64,000 bases of DNA from Mycolicibacterium hodleri. Its GTDB lineage: Bacteria > Actinomycetota > Actinomycetes > Mycobacteriales > Mycobacteriaceae. Location: NCBI RefSeq assembly GCF_006439015.1, contig NZ_RCZG01000001.1:310001-374000 (forward strand). Direction: 5' to 3'. How positions within the stretch are numbered: position 1 is the first letter of the stretch; every line of letters starts with the position of its first letter. Position numbers and translations under genes: made by a program. The notes under the pieces are model-generated. The model was not told the origin of the DNA. It made no database searches and was given only the letters and a program-made list of their open reading frames with translations. Below are positions 36,058 through 45,445 of the stretch, in pieces.

Positions 36058-36768
36058 GTGAGTGCACGCTTCGAGGTGCTCGACTGGTGCGAGACCGCCA
36101 TGGGGGTCATCAGCCTGCGTCGGCGGATCGAGCCGACGCTGAACGTAGAGGTGTACGAAGTCAAGCTGGGCGATGAGTTCCTGATGTCAAGCCTGTTCAC
36201 CGTGGCTGAGGTGGCGCTCGCTCGCCTCGGCCTGGCCCAGGCGGTCGATGCCGACCTCGATGTCGTCGTGGGGGGATTGGGGCTCGGCTACACCGCGCAG
36301 ACGGCGCTCGAGGATCCGCGCATTCATTCGCTCGTCGTGGTGGAAGCGCTCGAGGAGGTCATCGGTTGGCATCGGCGTGCGTTGCTTCCCGACACCGCCG
36401 GACTGGTATCGGATCCGCGGGTCCGCCTGCGACGCGGCGACTTCTTTGCCATGGCCGACAGCACCGCTGGTTTCGATCCGGAGGCGCCGGGCCGCCGTTT
36501 CCACGCCATCTTGCTCGACATCGATCACACGCCGCGACACGTCCTGCACCCGAGCCACTCCGCGTTCTACACGCCTGCGGGATTGGGAAAACTCGTCGCG
36601 CACCTGCATCCCGGCGGAGTCTTCGCGATGTGGTCCGATGATCCGCCGGACCCTGACTTCGAGGCGGTCCTCGCCCAGGTCTTCGACCGGTCCGAGGCAT
36701 CCGTCGTCCGCTTCGCCAACCCGCTGACCGGCGGGCACTCGACCAATACGATCTACGTCGCGAGTTGA
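36058..36768 (+). CDS. Spermidine-synthase-like methyltransferase-fold protein
   Basis: 236 residues. The Rossmann core has DVVVGGLGLGYTAQTAL in place of the usual SAM-type GGGxG loop, then SLVVVEALEEVIGWHR and HAILLDIDHTPRHVLHP, matching spermidine-synthase-like proteins. The spermidine synthase active-site Asp pair is not clearly conserved, so the actual reaction is uncertain. The start is GTG 36058; codons upstream are open but lack a ribosome site. It is followed 180 bases later by a secretory-lipase-type gene. Confidence 0.75.
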   Translation: MSARFEVLDWCETAMGVISLRRRIEPTLNVEVYEVKLGDEFLMSSLFTVAEVALARLGLAQAVDADLDVVVGGLGLGYTAQTALEDPRIHSLVVVEALEEVIGWHRRALLPDTAGLVSDPRVRLRRGDFFAMADSTAGFDPEAPGRRFHAILLDIDHTPRHVLHPSHSAFYTPAGLGKLVAHLHPGGVFAMWSDDPPDPDFEAVLAQVFDRSEASVVRFANPLTGGHSTNTIYVAS

Positions 36769-36947
36769 TCGTTCTCGGGCGGAGGTGATTTCGCGGCCGA
36801 CCCCTTTTCCAGGAATTAGGATAACCGCCAGTCGGTCGCGACCGAGTGCGCGGCGGCCGGGGGTCGATGGATTCCATGGGCGCCGGCGCTGGCCACCGTG
36901 TCGGAACAACGGTCGCGGAAACGTGTGTGTCACGAGTGGGGGAGCGA

Positions 36948-38267
36948 ATGACCGTGCCATTGCCAGCCCGCGGCTGGTACCCGGACCGGAGTGCCGCGCT
37001 GCCGATCGGCGCGCCCGCTCAGGCAGTGGTGCCGCAGCCGAAGGACGACCCGTTCTATACCTACGCGGGCGACACGCCGTTGAAGGACCTCGCGCCGGGA
37101 ACCGTGTTGGCGACACGCAGCATCTCGTATCACATCCTGGGCATCCCGACGGCGCTGAAGACCACGCAATTGCTGTACCGTTCGACGGCCCAAACCGGCG
37201 CACCGTCCGTCAACGTCACCTCGGTCATTCAGCCGCTGGGCCAGCGCGACAAGACGAAGGTGATCTCGTACCAATCCGCCTATGACTCGCTCAATCGCAA
37301 TGACCAACCGTCGTATGCGATTTCGGGCGGTTTGACCCTCGGCGGCGTCGTGCCCAATGTCGAGCTGGCGGTGTTCGGCTTGTTCCTCGCCCAGGGATGC
37401 ACGGTCATCGTTCCCGACACCGAGGGCCAGCGGGCCGACTTCGCCGCGGGCCCCGAATACGGCATGAACACTCTCGACTCGCTGCGTGCCGCGTTCCGTT
37501 CGTCGACCGTGGGGCTGCCCAGCGAGGCGAAGGTTGCGTTACTCGGCTACTCCGGCGGTGCGATTGCGAGCGAGTGGGCTGCCGAGCTGGCCCCGACGTA
37601 CGCATCCGATGTCAACGGCCGCATGATCGGCGCGGCCATCGGCGGTCTGCTCGTGCACCCGGCGCACAACCTGCGTTACATCGAGGGGACCTATTTCTGG
37701 GCGGGCGTGATGCCGATGGCGCTCATCGGCATTTCGCGCGCGTTCGATGTCGACTTCACGCCGTATCTCACCGCCCGCGGGCAGCGGCTCTATCATGACA
37801 TGCAAGCCACGTCCATCGTGAGTGTGCTTGCCCGCCAAACTTATTGGCGGTTGACGTGGAGTGATCTCGTAGTTCCCGCGTACCCGACTCCCGAGAGCCT
37901 GCCACTATTCGTCAAGCTGGCCAACAGGCTGATCATGGGCACCGGCGGGACGCCGACCATTCCGCTGTTCATCGGTCAGGGTGCCAACGGCGAGCTGGAA
38001 TGGACGCCCGGCGACACGCCGGGCATAGGACCCGGCGACGGCGTCATGATCGCCGGTGACGTACGCACGCTTGCTCGCACCTACTGCGCCGAAGGTACAG
38101 CCGTCCACTACGAGCAGTATGACTCGCTCAGCCACCTCACTACCGTCGGGATCTGGCTGGTGCACGCAATCAATTGGATAAACGACCGCTTCGCCGGACA
38201 GCCCGCGCCGCAGAATTGTTCGGCGATCTCGCCGGGCAACCCGCTCGACCCGATCCCGCTTCCGTAG
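36948..38267 (+). CDS. Secretory-lipase-family (LIP) hydrolase
   Basis: 439 residues. The alpha/beta hydrolase core has GYSGGAIASEW as the nucleophile elbow, and the family's QGCTVIVPDTEGQRADFAAG and TYCAEGTAVHYEQYDSLSH segments (His near the C-terminus). Fungal and mycobacterial LIP-family members hydrolyse triacylglycerol. ATG 36948 has GGGGGAGC upstream. The chosen N-terminus lacks a signal peptide; the open frame to 36846 would add 34 residues without one either, so export is unproven. Confidence 0.82.
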   Translation: MTVPLPARGWYPDRSAALPIGAPAQAVVPQPKDDPFYTYAGDTPLKDLAPGTVLATRSISYHILGIPTALKTTQLLYRSTAQTGAPSVNVTSVIQPLGQRDKTKVISYQSAYDSLNRNDQPSYAISGGLTLGGVVPNVELAVFGLFLAQGCTVIVPDTEGQRADFAAGPEYGMNTLDSLRAAFRSSTVGLPSEAKVALLGYSGGAIASEWAAELAPTYASDVNGRMIGAAIGGLLVHPAHNLRYIEGTYFWAGVMPMALIGISRAFDVDFTPYLTARGQRLYHDMQATSIVSVLARQTYWRLTWSDLVVPAYPTPESLPLFVKLANRLIMGTGGTPTIPLFIGQGANGELEWTPGDTPGIGPGDGVMIAGDVRTLARTYCAEGTAVHYEQYDSLSHLTTVGIWLVHAINWINDRFAGQPAPQNCSAISPGNPLDPIPLP

Positions 38268-38295
38268 CAGCCGCGAGGGCGCGTGCCGTTAGTGG

Positions 38296-40116
38296 TCAGC
38301 CGTAGAGGGCCTCGAGGACCTGCTTGTTCTGCTCGGCGACCGCGCCACGTTTGACCTTCAACGACGGTGTCAGCTCGCCGCGTTCGATGGACAGGTCGTG
38401 GTCCAGTAGTTGCCACTTCTTGATGGTTTCCCATCGGTTGAGTCCGGCGTTGAGCGTGACGATGTATCCGTCGACCAACTCCCGCACTGCGGGCGCTTTC
38501 ACCAATTCGCCGTAGGCGAGGCCGTCGAGTCCGTGCCCGCTGGCCCACGCAGACAGGAGGTCGGCGTCCAAGGCGATCAGTGCCACGCAGTAGCTGTGGG
38601 CTTCCCCGAACACCATGAACTGGCTGGCATAGGGACAGATCGCCATGAACTTCGCTTCGATTGCCGGTGGGGCGATGTACTTGCCGTTGGAGGTCTTGAA
38701 GATCTCCTTGGTTCGGCCGGTCACCGTGAGGAACCCCTCGGAATCGATTCTGCCCACGTCGCCGGTACGCAGCCACCCGTCTTCGGTGAAGGCCTTGGCC
38801 GACTCGTCGGGCAGATTGTGATAGCCGTCCATCACACACCCGCCACGGATCTGGATTTCGCCGTCGTCGCTGATCCGGATTGACGTGCCGTCGAACGGTA
38901 GGCCCACACTGCCCATCTTGTAGTGATCGGGTCGGTTGATGCACGCGCCGGCTGTGCACTCGGTCATACCGTAGCCTTCGACGATCAGAAGGCCCGCGGC
39001 GTGGAACCACTCGCCGATGTCGCGGTTCAACGGAGCCGCCCCGGAGACGAAGAACCGGATGCGCCCACCGAACACCTCGCGCACCTTGCTGAACACCAAG
39101 CGGTCCCACACGCCGGAGAGCAGCAACATCGGCAGCGGAACGCGCCGGCCCGCAAGCCGTCGACGGTCCGCGGCGAGCCCAGCCGAGAACGCCGCCGCGA
39201 ACAGCCAGGCCCGAAGGCCCCCCTTGGCTTGTGCGGCGGTCACGATGCGGGCGTGTGCCTTCTCGAAGATCCTTGGTGCCGCACCCATGAACGTCGGCTT
39301 GACCACCGCCAGGTTGTCGACGATCTTGTCGACGCGCCCGTCGATCGCGGTGGCGAAACCGCACGCCAGCTGAGTGGTGATCAGGACCTTGCCGAACGCA
39401 TGAGCCATTGGCAGCCAGAGCAATTGGAGATCATCCTCGTCGAGGAAGTTTAGTCTGGCGACCGACGTCGCCTCGTACACCCAGGAGGAGTGCGACAACC
39501 GTACGCCCTTCGGTCGTCCGGTGGTTCCCGAGGTATAGATCAACGTCGCCAATTGATTCGGGGTGATCTTCTTCATCCGGGTCTGTGCTGCCGAAGGGTG
39601 CGTCACCAGATACTCGTTACCCAGCTTGGCCAGGTCCGCCAGGGTGATCACCCAGTCGCCGTCGCCGGGTCCGTCGAACAGCACCACCTTGGTGAGGTTG
39701 GGCAGCTCGCCGCGGTGTTCCCTCAGCTTCGCCAGTTGCCCGGGGTCCTCGGCGAACACGATTCTGCATTCCGAGTCGGCAAGGATGAAAGCGCTGTCTC
39801 TCGCGTTGGTGCTGGAGTAGACCGTCGTGGTGGCAGCACCCGAACACATGATGGCCAGATCGGCCAGGATCCACTCGTAGCGCGTGCTCGACGTGATGCC
39901 GACGCGCTGCTCCATGTCGATGCCGAGCGCCAGCAGCCCGGCGGTCAGTTCTTCCACGCGGTCCGCGGTCTGCCGCCATGACGCCGAAACCCATTGGCCA
40001 GCAACGAGGTAGCGGAAGGCTTCTCGATTCGCCGACAGCTGGACGCGGTCGAAGAACATCGAAGCCACATTCGCTGCCGCGGTAGTCGTGGCTGGACCGT
40101 CAACGTCAATTTTCAT
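38296..40116 (-). CDS. Long-chain fatty-acid-CoA ligase (FadD15-like)
   Basis: 606 residues, an ANL-superfamily acyl-adenylating enzyme. The P-loop is LATLIYTSGTTGRPKGVRLS, followed by the A5 region EGYGMTECTAGACI and the hinge region WLRTGDVGRIDSEGFLTVTG. The C-terminal lysine domain has FKTSNGKYIAPPAIE. The N-terminus and length match FadD15-type long-chain ligases of mycobacteria. It makes fatty acyl-CoA for beta-oxidation or for triacylglycerol synthesis by the nearby WS/DGAT. Confidence 0.9.
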   Translation of the reverse strand: MKIDVDGPATTTAAANVASMFFDRVQLSANREAFRYLVAGQWVSASWRQTADRVEELTAGLLALGIDMEQRVGITSSTRYEWILADLAIMCSGAATTTVYSSTNARDSAFILADSECRIVFAEDPGQLAKLREHRGELPNLTKVVLFDGPGDGDWVITLADLAKLGNEYLVTHPSAAQTRMKKITPNQLATLIYTSGTTGRPKGVRLSHSSWVYEATSVARLNFLDEDDLQLLWLPMAHAFGKVLITTQLACGFATAIDGRVDKIVDNLAVVKPTFMGAAPRIFEKAHARIVTAAQAKGGLRAWLFAAAFSAGLAADRRRLAGRRVPLPMLLLSGVWDRLVFSKVREVFGGRIRFFVSGAAPLNRDIGEWFHAAGLLIVEGYGMTECTAGACINRPDHYKMGSVGLPFDGTSIRISDDGEIQIRGGCVMDGYHNLPDESAKAFTEDGWLRTGDVGRIDSEGFLTVTGRTKEIFKTSNGKYIAPPAIEAKFMAICPYASQFMVFGEAHSYCVALIALDADLLSAWASGHGLDGLAYGELVKAPAVRELVDGYIVTLNAGLNRWETIKKWQLLDHDLSIERGELTPSLKVKRGAVAEQNKQVLEALYG

Positions 40117-40476
40117 GTGGGTCTTCCCGGCATCGTGGTTCTCGATGCCTCGTCTCGGCTACCGATCGGCGGCCGGGAGTCCGGGGGTCGACCTTCCAAC
40201 GTTGCACTTCTTGCAGCGCTGGCAATGGCGTCTGGTGCAGCCAAAGGCTACCACCACCTACCCCTTCGATCATCGGGAACGCTGGGACCGACGCGCCTTC
40301 GCGCGCGGCAGGATGTATGCGGGACAACGCAGTTCAGCCAACGTCAGATCGGGTTGGCCGTGAACATGGGACCAATGGCACTATGCGGCGTCGGCCTCGC
40401 GAGGAACGATGTGTAGGTCACCTCTTGGTGTTGGCACCTACGCACGGCCGGGTCGGCCATGAATTAGAGGGTTCAG
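40117..40476. other. Intergenic region, nothing recognised
   Basis: 360 bases between the divergent FadD15-like and enolase genes. No conserved gene, clear hairpin or palindrome was seen. It presumably holds both promoters. Confidence 0.4.
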
Positions 40477-41742
40477 ATGACTGTGCGCTTTTCGTCGATG
40501 TCCGCGATCGAGATTCTCGACTCGCGGAGCCGACCCACACTGCGGGTGCAGGGCACCCTTCCGGACGGTCGCACGGTGCGCGCGGGTGTGCCTTCGGGTG
40601 CGTCGACCGGCGCCCGCGAGGCGGTGGAGCTTCGGGACCACGACGTGAGCCGGTACTCAGGTCAGGGCGTGCAGCAGGCGGTCGCACATGTCAATGGACC
40701 GATAGCGGAAGCCTTGACCGGTCGTTCGTTCTCCTCGCTCGACCAGGTCGACGACACTCTTCGGGCGTTGGACGGCACGGCGAACAAGTCGCGGTTGGGT
40801 GCGAACGCGATCGTAGGTGCGTCGATTGCGGCAGCCCAGGCATTTGCACTCGAAGCGGAGCAATCACTGTGGCGGTGGCTCACTCCAGACGGAGTGATTC
40901 CACGGCTACCGGTGCCTCACTTCAACGTGGTCAACGGTGGTATGCACGCCGCGAACGAGCTCGACTTCCAGGAGTTCATGATCGCCCCGATCGGTGCGCC
41001 GTCGCTACCCGAAGCGATCCGTGCCGGAGTCGAGGTGTATCAACGACTGCGTGCGCTACTGGCCGAGCGTGGTTTCGAGACCGGGCTGGGGGATGAGGGT
41101 GGCTTCGCACCCGAAATCGCAAGGCCCGAAGATGTTTTGGCGTTGCTAGTGCAGGCGATCGAGGATGCGGGCTACACCACTGGGCGCGACGGCGTCGCGA
41201 TCGCCCTCGATCCGGCCTCGAGCGAGTTTCACCGCGATGGCCGCTACCTGGTTGGCGGCGAGTCGTTGTCGAGTGAGGACATGATCGATCGCTACGCGGA
41301 GATGATCGACAAGTTCCCCGTCTGGAGCATCGAGGACGGTCTGGGTGAGACCGACACCGCGGGCTGGCAGAAGCTCACCCAAACCCTTGGTGAGCGGGTG
41401 CAACTCGTCGGCGACGACAATTTCGTCACCAACCCCGGCTTGATCGCGGAGGCCGTCGCGGCCGGCATCGGCAACGCCGCCCTGATCAAGGTGAATCAGG
41501 TCGGAACTGTGTCCGAGACGCTGGAGGCGCTCAGGGTATGCCGTGAATCAAGGTATGCCGCGATGATCTCGCATCGGTCGGGCGAAACTGACGATACGTT
41601 CATCGCCGACCTTGCCGTCGGCTCGGGATGTGGTCAGCTCAAATCCGGTGCCCCGGCGCGGGGGGAGCGCGTCGCGAAATACAACCGACTTCTCGAAATC
41701 GCGGCCTCGGGTCCCGCGCATCCGTTCGGGTTGGCGGACTGA
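40477..41742 (+). CDS. eno: Enolase (likely second, accessory copy)
   Basis: 421 residues with the catalytic set intact: NVVNGGMHAANELDFQEFM, the Glu in GLGDEGGFAPE, metal residues in ALDPASSEF and IEDGLGETD, the Lys in ALIKVNQVGT, the SHRSGETDDT loop and the Lys in QLKSGAP. It interconverts 2-phosphoglycerate and phosphoenolpyruvate. The housekeeping mycobacterial eno lies beside a divIC-like gene and ppx; here the neighbours are a fatty-acyl-CoA ligase and a desaturase, so this is probably a paralogue. Confidence 0.9.
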   Translation: MTVRFSSMSAIEILDSRSRPTLRVQGTLPDGRTVRAGVPSGASTGAREAVELRDHDVSRYSGQGVQQAVAHVNGPIAEALTGRSFSSLDQVDDTLRALDGTANKSRLGANAIVGASIAAAQAFALEAEQSLWRWLTPDGVIPRLPVPHFNVVNGGMHAANELDFQEFMIAPIGAPSLPEAIRAGVEVYQRLRALLAERGFETGLGDEGGFAPEIARPEDVLALLVQAIEDAGYTTGRDGVAIALDPASSEFHRDGRYLVGGESLSSEDMIDRYAEMIDKFPVWSIEDGLGETDTAGWQKLTQTLGERVQLVGDDNFVTNPGLIAEAVAAGIGNAALIKVNQVGTVSETLEALRVCRESRYAAMISHRSGETDDTFIADLAVGSGCGQLKSGAPARGERVAKYNRLLEIAASGPAHPFGLAD

Positions 41743-41872
41743 CGCGATTCGTCGGTGAGGCCTGGCCGAAGTGGTCGAGCGTCGCCGGATGTCCGTCACT
41801 GCTCGCGATCTACGGTGACATCCGCTGCAGTCGTCGCGACAAAAGCCGAAAAGCCCCATGAAGAGCTCGGTA

Positions 41873-42994
41873 CTACGCCGCAGTAGGTCGAACCTCAAGA
41901 GGCGCGGCCTCGTTGAGGCACTCATCGGCTCGGTCCGGAAGTGTCAGCTTCAGGATCGTTCTCATCACGAACAGGTACTGACGTGCCATTGGGCCGGTGG
42001 TGTACGGCAGGTCGTAGGTGGCACAGACTGCCTGCACCCGGCGTGCGATCGCCGCGTAGCGATTGCTCGGCAGATCGGGATACAGGTGGTGTTCGATCTG
42101 ATAGCAGAGATTGCCGCTCATGAAGGCCAACACCGGACCCGCGCGAAAGTTTGCGCTGCCCAACATTTGCCGCAGGTACCACTCGGGCTTCGTCTCGTTC
42201 TCCAGAGTGACCGGATCGAATGTCTCGGCCCCATCGGCGAAGTGCCCGCAACAGATGACCGAGTACGCCCAGAGATTGCGCAACAGATTGGCTATTGCAT
42301 TGGCGCACAGGACACGCCGCCAGCGCGTCAGACCCAATGCAGGAAATAGGAGATAGTCCTTGGTCATCTGCCTCCCGACCTTGGCGAGCAGTGCCCTGGT
42401 GTCGGCCGACTTCTGCGCGGGTGTCGCCACCCGGTCTCGCTCCGAATCCAGGTTCTGCAGCGCGACTCCCCATTCGAAGGCGGCCGCCAACAACAGATGT
42501 CGCAGCGGTTGTAACAGATTGGCGGGCCTCCACCGCTGGTCCTGGGTGACGCGTAGGACGCCGTAGCCGAGGTCGTCGTCGACGCCCACGACATTGGTGA
42601 ATACGTGGTGGCGGTAGTTGTGGGAGTAGCGCCACTGCGAGGACACCCCGACCATGTCCCACTCCCAGCTGGTGGAATGGATCTCGGGATCGTTCATCCA
42701 ATCCCACTGGCCGTGGCCGATGTTGTGGGCGAGCTCCATGTTCTCGATGCTCTTCGCCGCCGCGAGCGCGACGGTCCCCAGCGTCCATCCGATTTTGCCG
42801 CGGCTGCCGCCGATGATCAGCCGCGCGGCGACGTCGAGGCAGCGCTGACCGGCTATCGCGCGACAGATGTAGGCTCTGTCGTTCGCGCCGCGTGACACCT
42901 CGACGTCGAGACGAATCGCCTCCAGCTCCACGGCAAGGGCTTCGACGTCCTCGCCGCTCAAGTGGGCGTACTCGGTTGAGTTGGCTATCGCCAT
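41873..42994 (-). CDS. Fatty-acid (acyl-CoA) desaturase, DesA3-like
   Basis: 373 residues of the membrane-bound di-iron desaturase family. The three His boxes are ELAHNIGHGQ, RYSHNYRHHVF and CYQIEHHLYPD. Hydrophobic stretches flank the boxes (GWTLGTVALAAAKSIE, AYSVICCGHF). It would insert a double bond into an acyl-CoA or membrane lipid chain using O2 and an electron donor; no reductase gene is adjacent. The start ATG 42994 lies inside the end of the STAS gene (stop at 42985), so translation is coupled. The open frame upstream of 42994 belongs to that overlap. Confidence 0.9.
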   Translation of the reverse strand: MAIANSTEYAHLSGEDVEALAVELEAIRLDVEVSRGANDRAYICRAIAGQRCLDVAARLIIGGSRGKIGWTLGTVALAAAKSIENMELAHNIGHGQWDWMNDPEIHSTSWEWDMVGVSSQWRYSHNYRHHVFTNVVGVDDDLGYGVLRVTQDQRWRPANLLQPLRHLLLAAAFEWGVALQNLDSERDRVATPAQKSADTRALLAKVGRQMTKDYLLFPALGLTRWRRVLCANAIANLLRNLWAYSVICCGHFADGAETFDPVTLENETKPEWYLRQMLGSANFRAGPVLAFMSGNLCYQIEHHLYPDLPSNRYAAIARRVQAVCATYDLPYTTGPMARQYLFVMRTILKLTLPDRADECLNEAAPLEVRPTAA

Positions 42995-43479
42995 GGGTGC
43001 CCTGGGCGACGGAGCAGCAGCTGGTCCGTACACATGAGCAGCGCTGCGCTGATGGTGTCGGCCCGGGGTAGCGAGCTTTCCGGGTCGCAGATTGCGAGTA
43101 CCCGGGAAGCGGCAACACCTGGCACAATCGTCCAGATCGTCGAGCTGCGGGCGCAGTTCACCGAGATGCGGTGCAGAGCCGAGAAGCCCTCGGCTGCAAA
43201 GAAGTTGAGGCCGATCAAGTCAAAGATCAGCCCTCGACAACTGGTTGCTTGCTGGAGTGTGTATTCGGTGACGGCTTCGGCGTTGGAGGCATCGATGTCA
43301 CCCTCTGCGCTGATGACGGCAACCATCGAGTGCAATCGACGACTGCTCAACCGTACGTCGCGGCCCTCCCATGGGCCCGCCTCGAAATCGTCGGGCGGCA
43401 ATAGTGGCGCGCTGCCAGACGGTGACGCCTCGACTGCGGTGCGGGCAGAAACGGTTAATTGGGCTGGCGGAGCCATCAT
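42985..43479 (-). CDS. STAS-domain protein (anti-anti-sigma-like)
   Basis: 164 residues. The STAS fold is visible from about residue 50: MVAVISAEGDIDASNAEAVTE, then CRGLIFDLIGLNFFAAEGFS, the position where anti-sigma antagonists carry their phosphorylated Ser (here AAEGFSAL). A Ser-rich NCARSSTIW strand follows. The N-terminal ~45 residues are Pro/Ala-rich and disordered. It overlaps the desaturase start by ten bases, linking a signalling protein to lipid unsaturation. ATG 43479 is preferred; the frame stays open to 43566. Confidence 0.78.
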   Translation of the reverse strand: MMAPPAQLTVSARTAVEASPSGSAPLLPPDDFEAGPWEGRDVRLSSRRLHSMVAVISAEGDIDASNAEAVTEYTLQQATSCRGLIFDLIGLNFFAAEGFSALHRISVNCARSSTIWTIVPGVAASRVLAICDPESSLPRADTISAALLMCTDQLLLRRPGHPWR

Positions 43480-43838
43480 GGTGATCCCACGGGGACAGAC
43501 GATCACCGAAGTGTCGGGATTCGGGGCTAGTGCCCCTTGGGTTCTGCGGCGGACGGCGCGACCCATTCCCGAACTGGCAGCATTTCTCTGCTAGCGGTGA
43601 CGCTACACCCCCTGGGCCATTCCCGATCCTGGTATGGGATGCTCGCTGCGACGACACGAGGTCAGGCTGGGCCGAACTGTCAACACGCGAGGCAAGCGAG
43701 TAGGTTGGTCTAGGGGAACACCAACGACGCAGGTCCTGACCTGCGTCCCGTATCTTCCCACCGTGCAAGGCGACTCGCTCTGTTCGGCCTCGGTAGGCTC
43801 GATCCGCGCTCGGGAGCGCCCAGCGGAGTACGCACCTC
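43480..43838. other. Divergent promoter region STAS / GAF-ANTAR
   Basis: 359 bases with no protein gene. The notable content is the long inverted repeat at 43726-43747. Confidence 0.45.
43726..43747. promoter_or_regulatory. Perfect 10-bp-arm inverted repeat
   Basis: GACGCAGGTC, then CT, then its exact reverse complement GACCTGCGTC. It is about 90 bases upstream of the GAF-ANTAR gene. It could be an operator or, in RNA, a hairpin in the 5' leader. Confidence 0.55.
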
Positions 43839-44450
43839 GTGTCGAATACTGCTGCCCTGGCTGCCGAGCTCGAAATCCTGACCGCGGCACTGGAAGAACC
43901 CGGCGCGGACGTCGCGCACAGTCTGCAGTCGTTGATGCAGTATGCCGCGAACGCAGTCGCGACCTACCTGGGTTTGAGCGTCCTGGTGGCGCGCAGTGAG
44001 CCCGCCTTCGCCTTCACCGTGCTCGCCGACGGAGTTGCGGCAGAGGATGTCCACACATCGCTGCACGTGGTCGTACCAGGTCCTGGTGAACGTGGGGGTC
44101 GATTTGCGGTCACCGTCACTCTCTACGCAAGATCACCCGGAGCGTTCGTCGATCTTGCCGCTGACCTGGCGTGGCTCACGAAGAGTCCGGTGAGCGACTT
44201 CGTCCTGGACCAGCACTTGGCCATCCCCGCCCCGTCGACGTCGGGGACGACGCTGGTGGGGGCGTCACTCGTCAATCAGGCGGTCGGGGTTCTCATCGGA
44301 CGCGGCTATACCCCTGAAGAAGCTCGAGGGCACATCGACGCACACGCTGCGCGCGCACGCACCGACCGGCTCGACGCCGCTGAACGCATTCTGGCCTGGC
44401 CGAGCACAGCGGACGGCGATCAGGCGGACACCGGAATCGGCATTCCCTGA
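43839..44450 (+). CDS. GAF-ANTAR-type RNA-binding regulator
   Basis: 203 residues, GTG start. The N-terminal ~130 residues have a GAF-like pattern (SLQSLMQYAANAVATYLGLS, FAVTVTLYARSPGAF). The C-terminal ANTAR helices follow: LVNQAVGVLIGRGYTPEEAR and AARARTDRLDAAERILAW. ANTAR domains bind paired hairpins in leader RNAs and prevent early termination; in mycobacteria they act on lipid and redox genes. It is divergent from the STAS-desaturase operon. The usual ANTAR Ala-x-G-x-L-M core is slightly altered (VGVLIGRG). Confidence 0.75.
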   Translation: MSNTAALAAELEILTAALEEPGADVAHSLQSLMQYAANAVATYLGLSVLVARSEPAFAFTVLADGVAAEDVHTSLHVVVPGPGERGGRFAVTVTLYARSPGAFVDLAADLAWLTKSPVSDFVLDQHLAIPAPSTSGTTLVGASLVNQAVGVLIGRGYTPEEARGHIDAHAARARTDRLDAAERILAWPSTADGDQADTGIGIP

Positions 44451-44518
44451 ATAGGCCAACGTCGAGGTGCGGCCGCGGGCGGTAGGCGTCTCGTCACACC
44501 CCGCCCTGCCGGGGTACC

Positions 44519-45161
44519 TCAGGTGTCTCGCCCGGCACCGCGATCGGGTGCGCCCATGTCACCCATCGCGGGGGTGCCGTCGGCGAGTCCGTAGCGCAGA
44601 TATACCGTGCCCTTCGGACCGGCTGCGGGCGGTTGTAGGAGGGTGAGGTTCGTGGGCACTGCGCCGCCGTCGAACACCTTCTTGCCGACGCCGAGCACGA
44701 TCGGGTGCACCCAGAGGTCGAGGCGGTCGAAGAGCTTCTCGCGCAACAGGGTTTGCACCAGGTTCAGGCTCCCGACGACCTTCACGTGCTCGTGCCGGTC
44801 ACGGATCTCGCGTACCGCACCAGCCAGGTCGGAACCGAGTTGAGTAGATCCGACCCATGAGAGGTCGGGTTTGCCGCGGGATGCCACGTACTTCGGGACG
44901 CGATTGAACAGCGTGGCGATCTCGTCATCCTCGCCGCCCTCCTTATTCGGCCAATAGGCCGCGAAGATGTCATAGGTCCGTCGGCCCAGCAGGCGCGTCC
45001 GTGCCCTCATACGCGGCACCCACCTGCGCGCCGGCGACCTCGTCCATCAAGGGTGCTTGCCACCCGCCGAACGGGAACCCCACCGGGTCCTCTTCAGGGC
45101 CGCCAGGCGCCTGCCCGATGAGGTCGAGGGTTGCGAACAGCTCGATGTGAATGAGGCCCAT
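44519..45161 (-). pseudogene. RibD-C/dihydrofolate-reductase-family gene with a frameshift
   Basis: The first part (from ATG 45161) reads MGLIHIELFATLDLIGQAPG and WQAPLMDEVAGAQVGAAYEG. The second part, in another frame, reads LLGRRTYDIFAAYWPNKEGG, VVGSLNLVQTLL and DLWVHPIVLGVGKKVFDGG. The two join at about 45000, where YEG-x-DA should run directly into LLLGRRTY; two bases appear missing (or one extra). The parts together equal a normal ~210-residue member. Either the gene is newly broken or the base call is wrong. Confidence 0.78.
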
Positions 45162-45445
45162 GCCTTGCTCCCGATGAGTGGTGTGGTCGCGGTCGACAGG
45201 TAGACCCGCGAGTGACGGCAAAGTCATCGCTGGCCGGACACGTCGCCGTCTGTGTGCGAACCTCTGCTCGAAACCCGTTGCGAAATAGTGACTTTGGTGG
45301 TGGCGAACCCTTGCCGTACCCGCTAGCAGGTAGATGGGTATTCTTGCCAGCGGTCGGCGGTGGTGGATGCCTGTGGCGATGTCCCACCCCACCGTTCGCG
45401 GGAGTCTTGTCACAACAAGTCACGAGCTTCCTGGAAGGAACCACC

